Shown piece after piece: positions 1-10,769 of a stretch of DNA of 64,000 nt (position 1 is the stretch's first letter; every line of letters begins with the position of its first letter). The notes beneath the pieces were generated by a model. The model ran no database searches, was not told the origin of the DNA, and was given only the letters and a program-made list of their open reading frames with translations. Where the stretch lies: assembly GCA_946965045.2 (NCBI GenBank), contig OX337233.1:3782001-3846000 (forward strand). The letters are read 5' to 3'. The position numbers were made by a program, and so were the translations under genes. The DNA is from Epithemia pelagica. Its lineage: Eukaryota > Bacillariophyta > Bacillariophyceae > Surirellales > Surirellaceae.

Positions 1-696
1 TCTGTTGAGTAGTGAGTGTGATGGATGGACTTGACTGGAGTTGTTGAATGGGCCAGCCAAGAGCTCGATTCGGTCAATTAAAGCTTTGACAGTTGCTGTT
101 GTTGTGATGGTGAACCAAATCACTGTTGATTGATTCCGCCAACTTGTCTAGCGACACCTGAACGCAGCAGTGAAAAGAGAGAGAGAGAGAACGAGCGAGA
201 GACAATCGAGATGGGTTCTTCTCTTTGTTATCGCTCTTGACTATACTCTCTAGTACGAGTGGAACGATTGGTCTCGAGAGACGATCGTTCCGCTGTCTCG
301 TGTGATCTTCTCCCACCGAGTCTCGGATGTGGTGTCTGTTCTGGTTCGAGAACCCACACACAAACGAGGTGCAACAAGCAATCTCTATTATGAGAGACAC
401 TATCGTTTGTTTGCTTTTTCAGAAAAGGTTGGAGCAACTTTTCCTTTTTCGCAAATCACCGTTCCTAACTGGAGCGAGCCGACCTTCCCGATCCAAGATT
501 GGGGCCTCGTGCCTGTCACCGCACCTCGGACAACGGACAACGACATACGAGTACTACAAAGGGTTAAGTGACTCTCTCGGATGCCTTTGCCATAAGTATT
601 CTATTTAGGGATGCGCCCAACGGAATGTGCACCGATAAGTACCAGTTTCCCTAATTTGGCGCGTGCGCACATACGTGACGACCGACCGTCGTCCGT

Positions 697-946
697 CATG
701 GGTCATCCACGACCCGCATTATCAGGACTGGAATACTGGAAACTACTCAACTATCTACTCCTACCTACTCAGTACGATGGAGAGCGAAGAAGGAATGGGT
801 GTGATTCTCCTGTTTGATTGCCATGGTGCCAAGTCTTCCAGGCTACAGGAAAAGGGCCCAAGACGACGACACCCACAAAACTAGATTTCCAATTAAAAGG
901 TCAGATTAATAGTATCCTATATAATATACGAATGGCAGTAGATGCG
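697..946 (+). repeat. Dispersed repeat, copy A (second copy at 16928-17202)
   Basis: Sequence from 697 to 946 aligns by eye with 16928-17202 on the same strand. Shared blocks include 'GAAAAGGGCCCAAGA', 'ACTAGATTTCCAAT' and 'GCAGTAGATGCG', separated by small indels and substitutions. I saw no terminal inverted repeats, so the element type is unknown. Confidence 0.7.
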
Positions 947-1261
947 AGAAATGGTCGCGTTTGTGAGCGAGGATTTAGCGAGACATAGACCTCTAGGCTA
1001 GAGGATCCTAATAGTCCCTCTTTATGATTACGAGTCTTTAACATGACCGATCTTTGGTTTATCAGACCCAAGACTCTGAGCCATGACGAAAGGATGAGAA
1101 AGCTAAGCTTGCACAATGGCCTGGGAAGGTAGTGAAAATATCTGGATCGGACTAAGTATGTCCCTATGATCCGCCCATATGGTCAACCTTTCGAGGATTG
1201 TTCTTCTGGTACTAATTATACTGGGGACTACGTCAGGAACATACTCCCTGAACTCAGCTTG

Positions 1262-1287
1262 TACGAAAGTTGGCGCCAACTTTCGTA
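1262..1287. repeat. 26-bp perfect palindrome
   Basis: The sequence reads identically on both strands; its core is 'AAAGTTGGCGCCAACTTT'. Half-site-like copies 'CGAAAGTTG' and 'CAACTTTCG' occur just downstream (about 1292-1300 and 1351-1360). It could be a dimeric transcription-factor site or the end of a degraded element. Confidence 0.75.
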
Positions 1288-2164
1288 GCCCCGAAAGTTG
1301 ATACCCGGATATAAGAGGTAATTTTGATGATTATGATGACGTGTCACCTTTCAACTTTCGTTTCGTAGAGGCTTAAGGGTCAGCCTAAGGTTGAAGTCAA
1401 AGATGTAGTTGTTTTGTTCTTGGTTGGTAGCTGGTCGATCGTATTTTTCGACGTGCCCCTTGCCCATTTGTTTTTTGTTGTTGGTTGGTTGGTTCCTCTG
1501 GTCACTCTACAAAAATGCCTACGAAACGAAGCCATAAAGAGGAGCACCACTTATTGCAGGAGGTGCACATTATTGAAGCAACGGCCAAAGAGGTGGCTCA
1601 TGGTATTGTGGTGGTGACTGACAGTTCGACTCGATGATTTTGTGGATCTCGGATCGAGCTCCCAAAAGAGTTGCAGGCTGACCACACCCTCCAGTCGTCA
1701 TCTTTTTGTTGTGGATGTTGGTAGGACAATGAAAAAGAAAAGCATCTTGTGACGACGACAACACTGTGTCGTCGAGAGGCATTCAAATCAGAGTATCTGG
1801 TGGGTCGTTGCCATGGAATCGTCTTGCCTCAATGTCGTTGTTCTCGTCGTTGGAATCGAGATCGTGTACAGCAGCGGTCCGACTCGATGACGAAAGGGAC
1901 TGCCAGAATAATCAAGGTAGATGTTGTTTCGGAGTAGTTGTTGTTGTCGTCCACCAAATGGTGGTCGAGGGGTCAAAAGGCAAAAGGCATCTTGCTCGTC
2001 TTGCTACCCCTGCAGCGCAATCAATGGGTGTAGTGTTTCAAGAGACAGAAAAGTTTGACTTTTTCCTGCCAATCAAGCTTGCTAGCATCAAACACGACCG
2101 CCGTATCAACGAGCCTCCATCACGTTTCGTTCACCAAGATAGAATATGTGAAACGCACTATGAT

Positions 2165-3275
2165 CTACCTGCAGAGTTTTCGAAGAATTGACTTCTTCGT
2201 TGCATCCAAATGCCCGGTCAAAGCGTTACCTTGAGGTATTTTCGCCTTCAAGTCGTTAACCAAGGTTTCAAGAAACGGCTCGACGACTTGTCTTCGCGTT
2301 TGCTCCTCTTCAAATGTACCTCCTTTTGGCACCGGAAGGGCCAGGATTTGTGCCGGAGCCCATGATTGAATTTGACCGGAGAGTTTTTGCTTCTCGGCGA
2401 GTTTTTGCTGCTCGCCAATCTCATTTTCGCTATCAAATGGACCATGAGCAGCATGAAGGAAGGCGCCATCATGGACTACTGTGTTTTGGTCTGGTGGCCA
2501 ACTCAGCAGCGTGCTCGATGGGACTGTTTGGACAAAAAAGCTCAGTCCCGATAATATTCTGCAAATGGCTGCAGTTCGAAGCTCTTGCGAGTAATGATTC
2601 CTGTTGTTCTTTCCACCAAAAAGATCCCGTTCCCAATGTACATTCAATTTTGGGCTATCGACGACGAGCAATTCATTAAGCACCTTCATCCCAACTTGGG
2701 ACCAGCGATACTGAAGCCCCTCTTGGCCATTACTGACGTTGATGCCTTTTGAGATCAAAAGGGCAGTGAGTCCCTCCGCTTGCTTATAAATGCAAGGTTC
2801 GGCCATTGACTGGAAAGTTGCAGGTGTCAAAGCAACACGTATGCCGTTGACGTTATTGGTGAGAACCGCAATAGATTTGTTCTGGGCTTCCAGTCCCGAA
2901 CAAATCTATTGCGGTTCTCACCAATATCTTCAGAGCTTCGTATTCTGTCTTCCGCGCTTTTTCGTTCTCCGTTAGCTGGGAGCGCAGAGCTTCGTTGTCC
3001 GTCCGGAGCTCATGGAGCACACGGTCCAGTTTCATGGAAAGGTTGGAACGCTCACACATGAGCAGTGATTCGCAAGGCTCCATGTCGTCGCTCGCATTCT
3101 TGTACATCAGTGCGCTGCTTGACATGGCAAAAAGTGGTCGTGGTGAGTGGAAGAACCTTGGCGATGTGAACGGTACGTTATTTGAAGCCCATGGAGAATG
3201 TAGAGCATAATAGGATGAAGCCAGAAGAGCAACCAAGGAAAGAAGAAAAGGCACAAGAAATGATGGAAGCTTCAT
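2165..3275 (-). pseudogene. Broken coiled-coil membrane protein gene, copy 1
   Basis: The gene reads on the minus strand from an ATG at 3275. The N-terminus has a strongly hydrophobic signal-anchor ('PSFLVPFLLSLVALLASSYY'). A heptad-like coiled coil follows ('MKLDRVLHELRTDNEALRSQ'), then about 220 residues with no family I recognise, ending at 2165. The frame changes at an inverted repeat (arms 2854-2882 and 2898-2926). The paralog at 6837-7169 reads straight through the equivalent point, with 'MSFEAKLEAQNKSIAVLTNN' where copy 1 has an inverted copy of the following bases. The protein is therefore split into about 140-residue and 220-residue parts. Function unknown; homologous fragments at 6.2-7.3 kb show a local gene family. 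Confidence 0.6.
2854..2926. repeat. Inverted repeat (29-bp arms, 15-bp loop) that breaks the coiled-coil gene
   Basis: Arms 2854-2882 and 2898-2926 are perfect reverse complements around a 15-base spacer. The paralog has only one of the arms. The second arm replaced unrelated coding bases, as expected from a replication template switch. Confidence 0.85.
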
Positions 3276-3692
3276 GGCTTTGCTTTCGAACGGTGACAAT
3301 TTGCGTATATCTCGCCAGAACAATTGTATAGAGCAGAACCCAGAGGGTTTTTTGTGTTCCAAAGGATGAAAAGTTGTTGTCGGGCATTGTCGAAATTCGA
3401 GATGAATTTTCAGTGCGGAGCCAAGTCACGAAAAACCAGGACTCACTGCACCTTCCGCACCGATGAAAAGCATTCTCTCTCAACAACGAGGAGAAGTGAG
3501 AAGAAGGGAAATGGTACAGGAAGTGTTTACAACAAGTAATGAATGAAACGGGGGTTCAGTATTCAGTACCCCACTGGAGCACTTCAACACACAGTTTTGC
3601 TAATTTAGGAGAGTAACGAGGAGAGGAAAAGGTACTATAAACAATCCTACCGTTGACAAACGTGGCCACGGCCGAACAAGAGTCGTTGTACC

Positions 3693-3894
3693 ATGCCGCA
3701 CATGTTTGTGAACCGTACCCGGTATCACACGGGCGTCGTGATGCCCTACTCTTCTGCGTACGAGGACTACAGGCAACACCGTCGTCAACGACGACGACAA
3801 GAACGTCCTCGGCCTTTATTGCTCGACTTGCGACGGTTTCCATCGTGGCCTCCTCCTGGAAAATGGAAAAGTCGACGGAAACTGCATCATCATC

Positions 3895-3929
<35 letters not shown>

Positions 3930-5345
3930 GGTTGGCTGTCCACGGAAGAACAAGAGTCGCAAGCAGAACCGCAACCAGACGAGGCGCTACTGGCGCTCCT
4001 CCCACTCGGCTCACCTTCACCAGTCGATGAAGAATGGTCGTTGTCGTTGTTGCACCCTCTTCTCTTGACGGAGCACTTCTTTTGGGAAACCTTCAATACG
4101 GCGGCCTACGAGCTGGGAGGCATCATCTGTATTCTCTCTCGGCTCGGTGGCTTTTTTACCGGCCTTTCACGCCTATCTACCAGTCGGCGTCTATCTCTTT
4201 ATCATTGGGAGCCTCCTCTATTTGATTGTTGCAGCACATGATACCTTTGAAGTCCTACAAGCGGCCGAAGAAGCCGGGGATGACGACGACGACGATGATG
4301 AGGACGACAAGAGTGACGACGAAGATTCATCGGCACAAGACGACGACAACGACGACGATGTGGCATCAGCAGGCACGAGCAAACGTACCGGTGGCCACAA
4401 CGATGGCAAGCACTTTAGTCGCCGGACGCGATATCGATTGGATCTTGCAGCCGCTTTGATCTACGCTGGCTCGATTCTCTTTATACTAGGAAGTCTGGTC
4501 TTTTTACCATCGATCGAACAGGCCAAGCTCGGGGCCGTATTGTTCATTGTTGGAAGCCTTTTGTTTGCCGTCGGGGCGCTCATCAATATGGTGCAAATCT
4601 TTGAATCGCACGACCGTGCGGCTGCCTCATTACTGACGGCGCTCTTGGCCAATTTGACGGCCGCCTTTTATTTGATTGGATCGACCATGTTTGGGGTCGC
4701 CTCGGTCCCCTACCTGTTTGACTTTGAAGCGACCGCAGACGCCAATCTGATTTTTACCTTTTTGGGATGGAATTACATTGTGGGAAGTATCGCCTTTCTG
4801 TGGGAGGGACCATGAATTATATGCGGGCACGCATTGTCTTGCGCGAGCAACTGGCCCTCTATGAGGCACGGGCCAAGGCCCAAGAAGAGAAGCATCTCCG
4901 TCATGTCCACAAACAGCAACAGCAACAACAATATGCCTACAACAATACCTGGTCGGCGGAAACGTCGTCCACTCTCTTTTATCACCGACCCGAGTCACAG
5001 GCCCCTAGTACAAAGATCGAATCGACCCCCAACAATAACACGGCAGGGTCGGACGACGCTCATCACGCGACATGCACTCGTGTCCTGTGGAAGGACGACT
5101 TGGTGCCAGCGCAGGCGTCCGAGCTCGGGGTGGCAGCAAGTGGGAGGCAGCAACCGAGTCTTTTGCAAACAAGCGCAACGACTGCACCATTGATGGAGAT
5201 TTTTCAGGTGGATCCAACAGTGCGGACGACGACGACAACAACAACAACGACGGATGCTTCCAGTCCCGATGAAACAACGAGTTTGTTGTCCAATCCAACA
5301 AGTAGGCAATCGAGCAAACACTGGGCTCAATTACAGTTGGGATGA
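3693..5345 (+). CDS. YrhK-like multi-pass membrane protein, two apparent frame breaks
   Basis: The N-terminus is basic and Gln-rich (a CAA run near 3893-3931). Three hydrophobic hairpins follow, with the repeated motif 'GS(I/L/V)xF(L)xGSLxFLP', typical of the YrhK family; the clearest is 'ILFILGSLVFLPSIEQAKLG'. A very acidic Asp-rich loop (about 4270-4370) separates the first and second hairpins, and the C-terminus is Gln/Thr-rich and soluble. The reading frame changes at 4134-4140, inside a CT run in the first hairpin, and at 4805-4807, a GGG run. The homologous repeat continues across both points. They look like a lost CT unit and a lost G, either real or from assembly. The start at 3693 is the first ATG of the open frame. 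Role unknown; membrane location is an inference. Confidence 0.6.
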
Positions 5346-6230
5346 CAAGCCTTCGAGCAACCTGACAAGCGCCACCTCAAGCAAAGACAAAAGATAGTGG
5401 ACGCACGCGTGGTTGATGTGTAAGGCAACGGAGTGACGCTCACAAGACCTTGTAGCCATCCAATGACGTTGATTGTGCCAACAGTATGAGTCAGCTTGTG
5501 GTTACTTACGCTTGTAGCTGGCTATAGCTGGGGATCATAGGTTGTAGAGATCCCAAACAGCAACGCCTGTAATAGAGTAGATCTCTCATCAGTCTACAAA
5601 TCTTGCACACTCCTGCTGTCGTTTGGGTGAGAGTACTTCCGACTAAGCTGTGTTCGAAATTCAGCTCAAATATGACGTCTGCTATATATATATAACCAAA
5701 AGAGAACTCATTTTACATCGAACAAAACGCGTCAAAGGTAAAGTGTTTTCTACATAGGGACAAATGCATGAGCACTGTACGATTTGATCTGAATACATCC
5801 GCCCCAGCGTGAGCTCCCAAAGACTATGCCACAAGTTGTGGATACTATTAGTCTATAAAGCCATCCGTTAAGACTAAATCTTTGCCATCCTGGGACGGGA
5901 ACGTGGAAGCAAATTCCTCCCATTGATCAGAGTTTCGTAGACCGTGGCTGGACAGGTCGTCTTTTACTTGGCAAGTGCTGTCAAGGAATTGGTCGATAAT
6001 ACGTTGCATGCCAACCGTCAATCTATCAACAGTACGTACCGGAGAGAGAGCACGTGTGCCTGTGTTTTGGTGAACCTCCGGTGCCGCTGGCACTTATCAG
6101 TGGCAGCTTCGTGGGGAAGTAGAATGGGACTTGGGTCGATTTCCTCTCTCTCTGACGGAAGAGAATCGGTATGAATTAAGAGAAAGAATTGACAAAAGGC
6201 GCAATGCAGCCGTTCGAATCATCCGTGATT
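5346..6230. other. Intergenic region, nothing recognised
   Basis: I see no supported coding or RNA gene. An AT run near 5680-5700 could be part of a promoter but nothing ties it to a gene. Confidence 0.4.
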
Positions 6231-6233
6231 TTG

Positions 6234-7300
6234 CTAGTCAGGAAACTGATTGGCTGTCCTGGGCCAAGCTTGATGAATTGAAGAACGATAATGATGAACC
6301 GAAGAAAAGAAAGGAAGAGAAATCAAGACCGACGAATTTAACTGCTTACCTTGAGGTATTTTCGCCTTCAGGTCGTCAACCAAGGATTCAAGACACAGCT
6401 GAACGATTTGTCTTCGCGTTTGCTCATCATCAAATTTACCTCCTTTAGGCACCTGAAGGGCAGGGATTTCTGCCGGAGCCCATGATTGGATCTGGCCGGC
6501 GAGTTTCTGCTGCTCGCCAATCTCATTTTCGCTCGCAAATAGACCAAGAAGAGCATCAAGGAAGGCGTCATCATGAACTGAAGCCATCTGCAGAATTTAA
6601 TCAGGACTGAACAACAGTAATCACTATTCACAAGAGCTTCGATCTGATTCGAAGCTCTTGTGAATAGTGATTACTGTTGATCTTTCCACCAAAAAGATCC
6701 CGTTCCCAATGTACATTCAATTTTCGGCTATCGCCAACGAGCAATTTATTAAGCACCTTCATCCAAACTTGGGACCCGCGACACTGAAGCCCCTCTTGGT
6801 CATTGCTGATGTTCATAGCCTTGCGAATCACTGCTCATGTGTGAGCGTTCCAACCTTTCCATGAAACTGGACCGTGTGCTCCATGAGCTCCATGAGCTCC
6901 GGACGGACAACGAAGCTCTGCGCTCCCAGCTAACGGAGAACGAAAAAGCGCGGAAGACAGAATACGAAGCTCTGAAGATGTCGTTCGAAGCTAAACTGGA
7001 AGCCCAGAACAAATCTATTGCGGTTCTCACCAATAACGTCAACGGCATACGTGTTGCTTTGACACCTGCAACTTTCCAGTCAATGGCCGAAACTTGCATT
7101 TATAAGCAAGCGGAGGGACTCACTGCCCTTTTGATCTCAAAAGGCATCAGCTTGAGATCAAAAGGGTAGTGAGTCCCTCCGCTTGCTTGTAAATGCAAGT
7201 TTCGGCCATTGCCTGGGCAGTTGCAGGCGTAAAAGCAACACGAATGCCATTGATCTCTTTCCCGAGCCTCGTTACGTTTTGCTGGAGAACCGCAATAGAT
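6234..7300. pseudogene. Rearranged coiled-coil gene fragments (copies 2 and 3)
   Basis: From 6234 to about 6810 the minus strand encodes the C-terminal half of the copy 1 family ('LNVHWERDLFGGK', 'ENEIGEQQKLAGQIQSWAP', 'DLKAKIPQG'). From about 6811 to 7147 the plus strand encodes the N-terminal half ('MCERSNLSMKLDRVLHEL' through 'LTALLISKGI'). The two halves are complementary, which indicates an inversion of the N-terminal segment with a breakpoint after 'ISKGI'. From about 7152 to 7300 the minus strand carries a diverged third copy, so 7036-7265 forms an imperfect ~100-bp-arm palindrome. At about 6350 the minus strand has a GTAAGC donor-like site where copy 1 reads on. No intact product can be assembled. 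Confidence 0.6.
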
Positions 7301-7479
7301 TTGTTAGCTGGAAGCGCAGAAGACGGAGAACGAAGCTAAGCTGAGAAGCGCAGAAGACGTCGTTCGAAGCTAAACTAGAAGCGCAGAAGACAGAAACGAA
7401 GCTAAGCTGGGTTCTGCGCTTCCAGCTTAGCTTTGTTCTCCGTCTTCTGCGCTTCAAGCTTAGCCTCGAACGACGTCTT

Positions 7480-7860
7480 CGCAACTGTGAGCGGTCCATA
7501 CTACCAAAGCCATTGAGCCCTTTTTCTTGAGCTTCGTAATGTTTTTCTTGAACACCTGATGATTTTGCTTGAGAAAGTGGTGGTCTTGCTTGAGAATTGG
7601 CAATCTTAGCTTTGAAAGTTCATTCAATTTCTCCTTTCTTAGCTCGACATCTCATCGAGCACTTAAATTTTCTTGGAAAGCACGGAGCGCTCACAGTTGA
7701 GAAGGGGCAAATCACTCCTCCCGCAAATCACTTCGCAATTGTGAACGGTCCATACTACCAAAGCCATTGAGCCCTTCTTCTTGAGCTTCGTAATGTTTTG
7801 CTTGAACACCTGATGACTTGGCTTGAGAACGTGGTGGTCTTGCTTGAGCTTGGCAATCTC
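7480..7860. repeat. Diverged ~125-bp direct repeat, period about 248 bp
   Basis: Blocks 7480-7607 and 7730-7857 both contain 'GGTCCATACTACCAAAGCCA' and continue with about 90% visual identity. On the minus strand the downstream copy can encode a coiled-coil stretch ('FKQNITKLKKKG') within an open frame 7663-8154 that has no ATG start. This is probably decayed sequence from the same family. Confidence 0.6.
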
Positions 7861-8159
7861 AGAAAGGAAAGAAAATGGACAAGGTACGATTGAGGCTTCA
7901 TTCTGCGAGATACCTGACAACAGGACGTGGAAGACTAAAGGTACTTGATCCTCACTTTTGAGTCGACCGCTTCTATATCTCACGTCCAATGCACCTTTAC
8001 CCTTTACGCATACCATACAATGATTACTGGGTGTGATCAACTCCATAAAACACGATATAGAGTTTTCTTCATAAAAAACTTGTAATCGTACGAGTAAGGT
8101 GTTTCTTTCTGGTTGGGAGAATGACTCAACAGAGTCATCAATGACTCCATCCAAACGTG

Positions 8160-9531
8160 ACGTGTTGTTGTAATCTTGTTGGGCGCGACGTCATCATGAC
8201 TTCATCGCTCGTCCGTCGGTTGTCGGTTTGACGACTTCACCACGATTGACGTAAATATGACGACAGACCATGACGAGAATGACGGGAGTGACGGGAATCT
8301 TTGGGTTGGATCTTTCGTCGAACTGGCGAGAACCGGCATCCCACAAAGTGATACAAGGAGTGACAAGACACTAAGCCATGAATGATCATGCATAATCATA
8401 ACCAACACAAGTTCCCTCAAGGAGCCCAAGCCGCTCCCATGGAAGGGCCACGACAGACCGAAATGACGTGAGCCCGCAAAAGCCGAACAAGAGGATGGAG
8501 AAGATGACGACGAAGGACAACACCAAAACCAACAAGAAGAGACGACTGGTACATTGGCAGGTGTTGACGGTAATTGGACGAGGAACAAGGTCGATAGCGA
8601 CGTGACGATCCATCATGTGTCGTAGACCAATGTCCACACGGCTTGCATCCACATGGTTGAGCAAAGTCTTCTCCCTTTGCTCGGGAGTGTATATAGTGTT
8701 CACCAAACCCAGAAATCATAAATGTCTCGCACAGATGGAGTTGTTCCCCAACATTGGGATCCAGCAGCGACCAACCTTGATGAAAGGGATTCCGGTGCTG
8801 ATGGTTGGGACGGTTGGCACTCTTAACTTTCCAAAGAAAATTCCTCCTTTGTTAGCACACATGTGAGATTGGGACGGTTGGCATTCTTCACATTCCAAAG
8901 TATTCCTCCTTTGGTAGCACACAAGTGAGAAGAATGACCCAGGTCTTGTGCGTTTTACCGTGCATCGACTCACGAAGTTTGACCGCGGATACTCAAATTC
9001 CCATTTCAACTCGTCCAGCATGTACTCGAACATGCGTGAAGATGACTGCTCAACCATGCCGCTGACAGTGGCGTATCTCAATTGCGAGAGAAAGATTGGA
9101 TTGGGAAAGCTGGGCCTCCCATGCAGCTAAATTATGGTTCCCATGACTAATGTCGAAGCGCCATTGAAACTCTCCGGGTAGATCACCCGGTTTTCACTTT
9201 TTAGCTAGAGCTCCTCCACTGTAGCTTGGGTCCTTCAACCACGAACTGAAACCAGACCCTTTCCTTCGGCACCACAGACACACACAACAGTATAGTTTCG
9301 TACCGTTCTCGACCTTGTACTCATCCTTGCTCACGGTCTCCATCTAGAGAATGTTGATGATTCTTTCATGCGTCCCTTTTTCCAATGAGGATATCTCGGT
9401 GCTGTGGCTTCGACCACGTATGTATGTTTATTGCTATTTTTGTCGCGTTTTCTTTATTGCTCGTTTTGTCCCGTTTTCAGAAAAGGTCCGTGTTGCTTGT
9501 CTGACTCGACGGAAATGGCGCCATTTCACAC
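8160..9531. other. Intergenic region, no supported gene
   Basis: A minus-strand open stretch near 8386-8706 contains one hydrophobic segment but no ATG at its beginning and no recognisable family. The remainder shows no domain or convincing splice structure. Confidence 0.4.
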
Positions 9532-9681
9532 GTGTGTTCAAAAAAGGAGGATGAGAGGAGTCCCTTACTCTTTACGGTACTAGAAACTCACAGAATCACC
9601 CCGCTAGGGCGTGTCACAAGCCAGATCCTTCGCAAAGACAACAACCCCTTGTCACAAAAATCGGGAACTGTTGCCAATGCC

Positions 9682-10152
9682 ATGAGGTCCTCCCACGAAG
9701 CCACCACCACTCCGACCGCGTCGTTATCGGACGTGCAAAAACTACAGGTATGTCATTCATGAAAAGGAGACTGACAAATGGTTCAATCGTGCGTCGGTGG
9801 AAGGTGAAAGCGGATTCAGTCCCTTCTTCCTGCAGAACCTGGCGGGAATTGGAAAAAGGAAGCCACAGCTGCGAGCACTTGACAAATCATAGGGAATGGA
9901 TCTTCACCTTGCTGTCCAACACCTTTCCCAAGCTTTCTCTCTGACCAGACCTTTCTCTTGGTGTATTTGATACAGAACGAAATGTTCAAATGCATGAACA
10001 AATCAAAACAGTCCACGAAGGCCGGCAAAGAGGCTCACCATTCCATCGACAAGTCCATGAAAGCGGGTGCAGACGCTCACCAATCGGTCGCAACGGCGTT
10101 CGTGCTGTCATCAGCATTTTTCGGGGCCTCCATTGTCTTAGGTCGCCGCTAA
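9682..10152 (+). CDS. Small tail-anchored protein, two exons (tentative)
   Basis: Exon 1 (9682-9747) encodes 22 residues ending 'SDVQKLQ' at a GTATGT donor. Exon 2 (9976-10152) starts after a TACAG acceptor and encodes 58 residues. Both boundaries are phase 0, giving 80 residues. The second exon has an amphipathic repeat ('AGKEAHHSIDKSMKAGADAH') followed by a C-terminal hydrophobic segment ('FVLSSAFFGASIVLG') and 'RR', as in tail-anchored membrane proteins. The upstream frame is open to 9532, so the start could lie further 5'. I recognise no family. Support is splice phase plus composition, so the call is tentative. Confidence 0.35.
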
Positions 10153-10769
10153 GTATCTACAAGTGAGAGACGGGACTGGAGATTCCACATGGATTCGGGA
10201 ATGTCGTCGGCTTGATTGGAAACAGTCGACGTTCACAAACCCATGTACAACATGATTGGTCACACCGGCAACTACTCTATCGGCATTGGACATCAGAGGA
10301 AACTCTGATCCCTTTGATGATAGTGGGAATGTTTGTATTCGACTGAGTTGGACTCCGTCGACGTACACACAGTTTGCTTCAAGAAGATGTGATTTGCAAT
10401 ACTTCTCCAGCTGGTTGGAACCTTGTAGAATATAAGCCCTCCAGTGTAGGATATCTTCTATCATGTGTCTGTAGGAGTGATCAAAATGGATGACAGATTG
10501 TTGGTAAACAAGTTCTATCGATGCCATTACCCTCGTCGCGTCGTCCTCTAGGAACAACTCTTAACCATTGTGGACTACATGCTGAGATGGGCCACATGAT
10601 GAATTGCTTCCGGTCAATCGTTTTATTGTGCTCGTCGATGACAGGAGGCCACCATGGTGCGCAAGGAATCCACTCGAACGGGTTCCATCTTTCGACGCTT
10701 GCTGTGATTGAATTGTGGAATAGCGTTGATGGGCTGTTCACGGGGTGTCGACAACGACATGGAACGTGA
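10153..10769. other. Region between small gene and kelch gene, nothing recognised
   Basis: These 617 bases lie between the 3' ends of two convergent genes. Several open stretches exist on both strands but none shows a domain or conserved composition. Confidence 0.4.

Larger units (their letters stand above)
1..2164. other. Intergenic region, no supported gene
   Basis: No reading frame here has a recognisable domain, a good start context or splice sites. The region holds a GA-rich run near 178-205, one copy of a dispersed repeat (697-946) and a 26-bp perfect palindrome (1262-1287), listed separately. Confidence 0.5.

Noticed and set aside
7663-8154. 163-codon minus-strand frame with a short coiled coil
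   Set aside because: It starts with TTG, overlaps a diverged direct repeat and probably derives from the decayed coiled-coil family.
8386-8706. Small single-span membrane protein on the minus strand
   Set aside because: There is one hydrophobic segment but no ATG at the beginning, no conserved features and no splice support.
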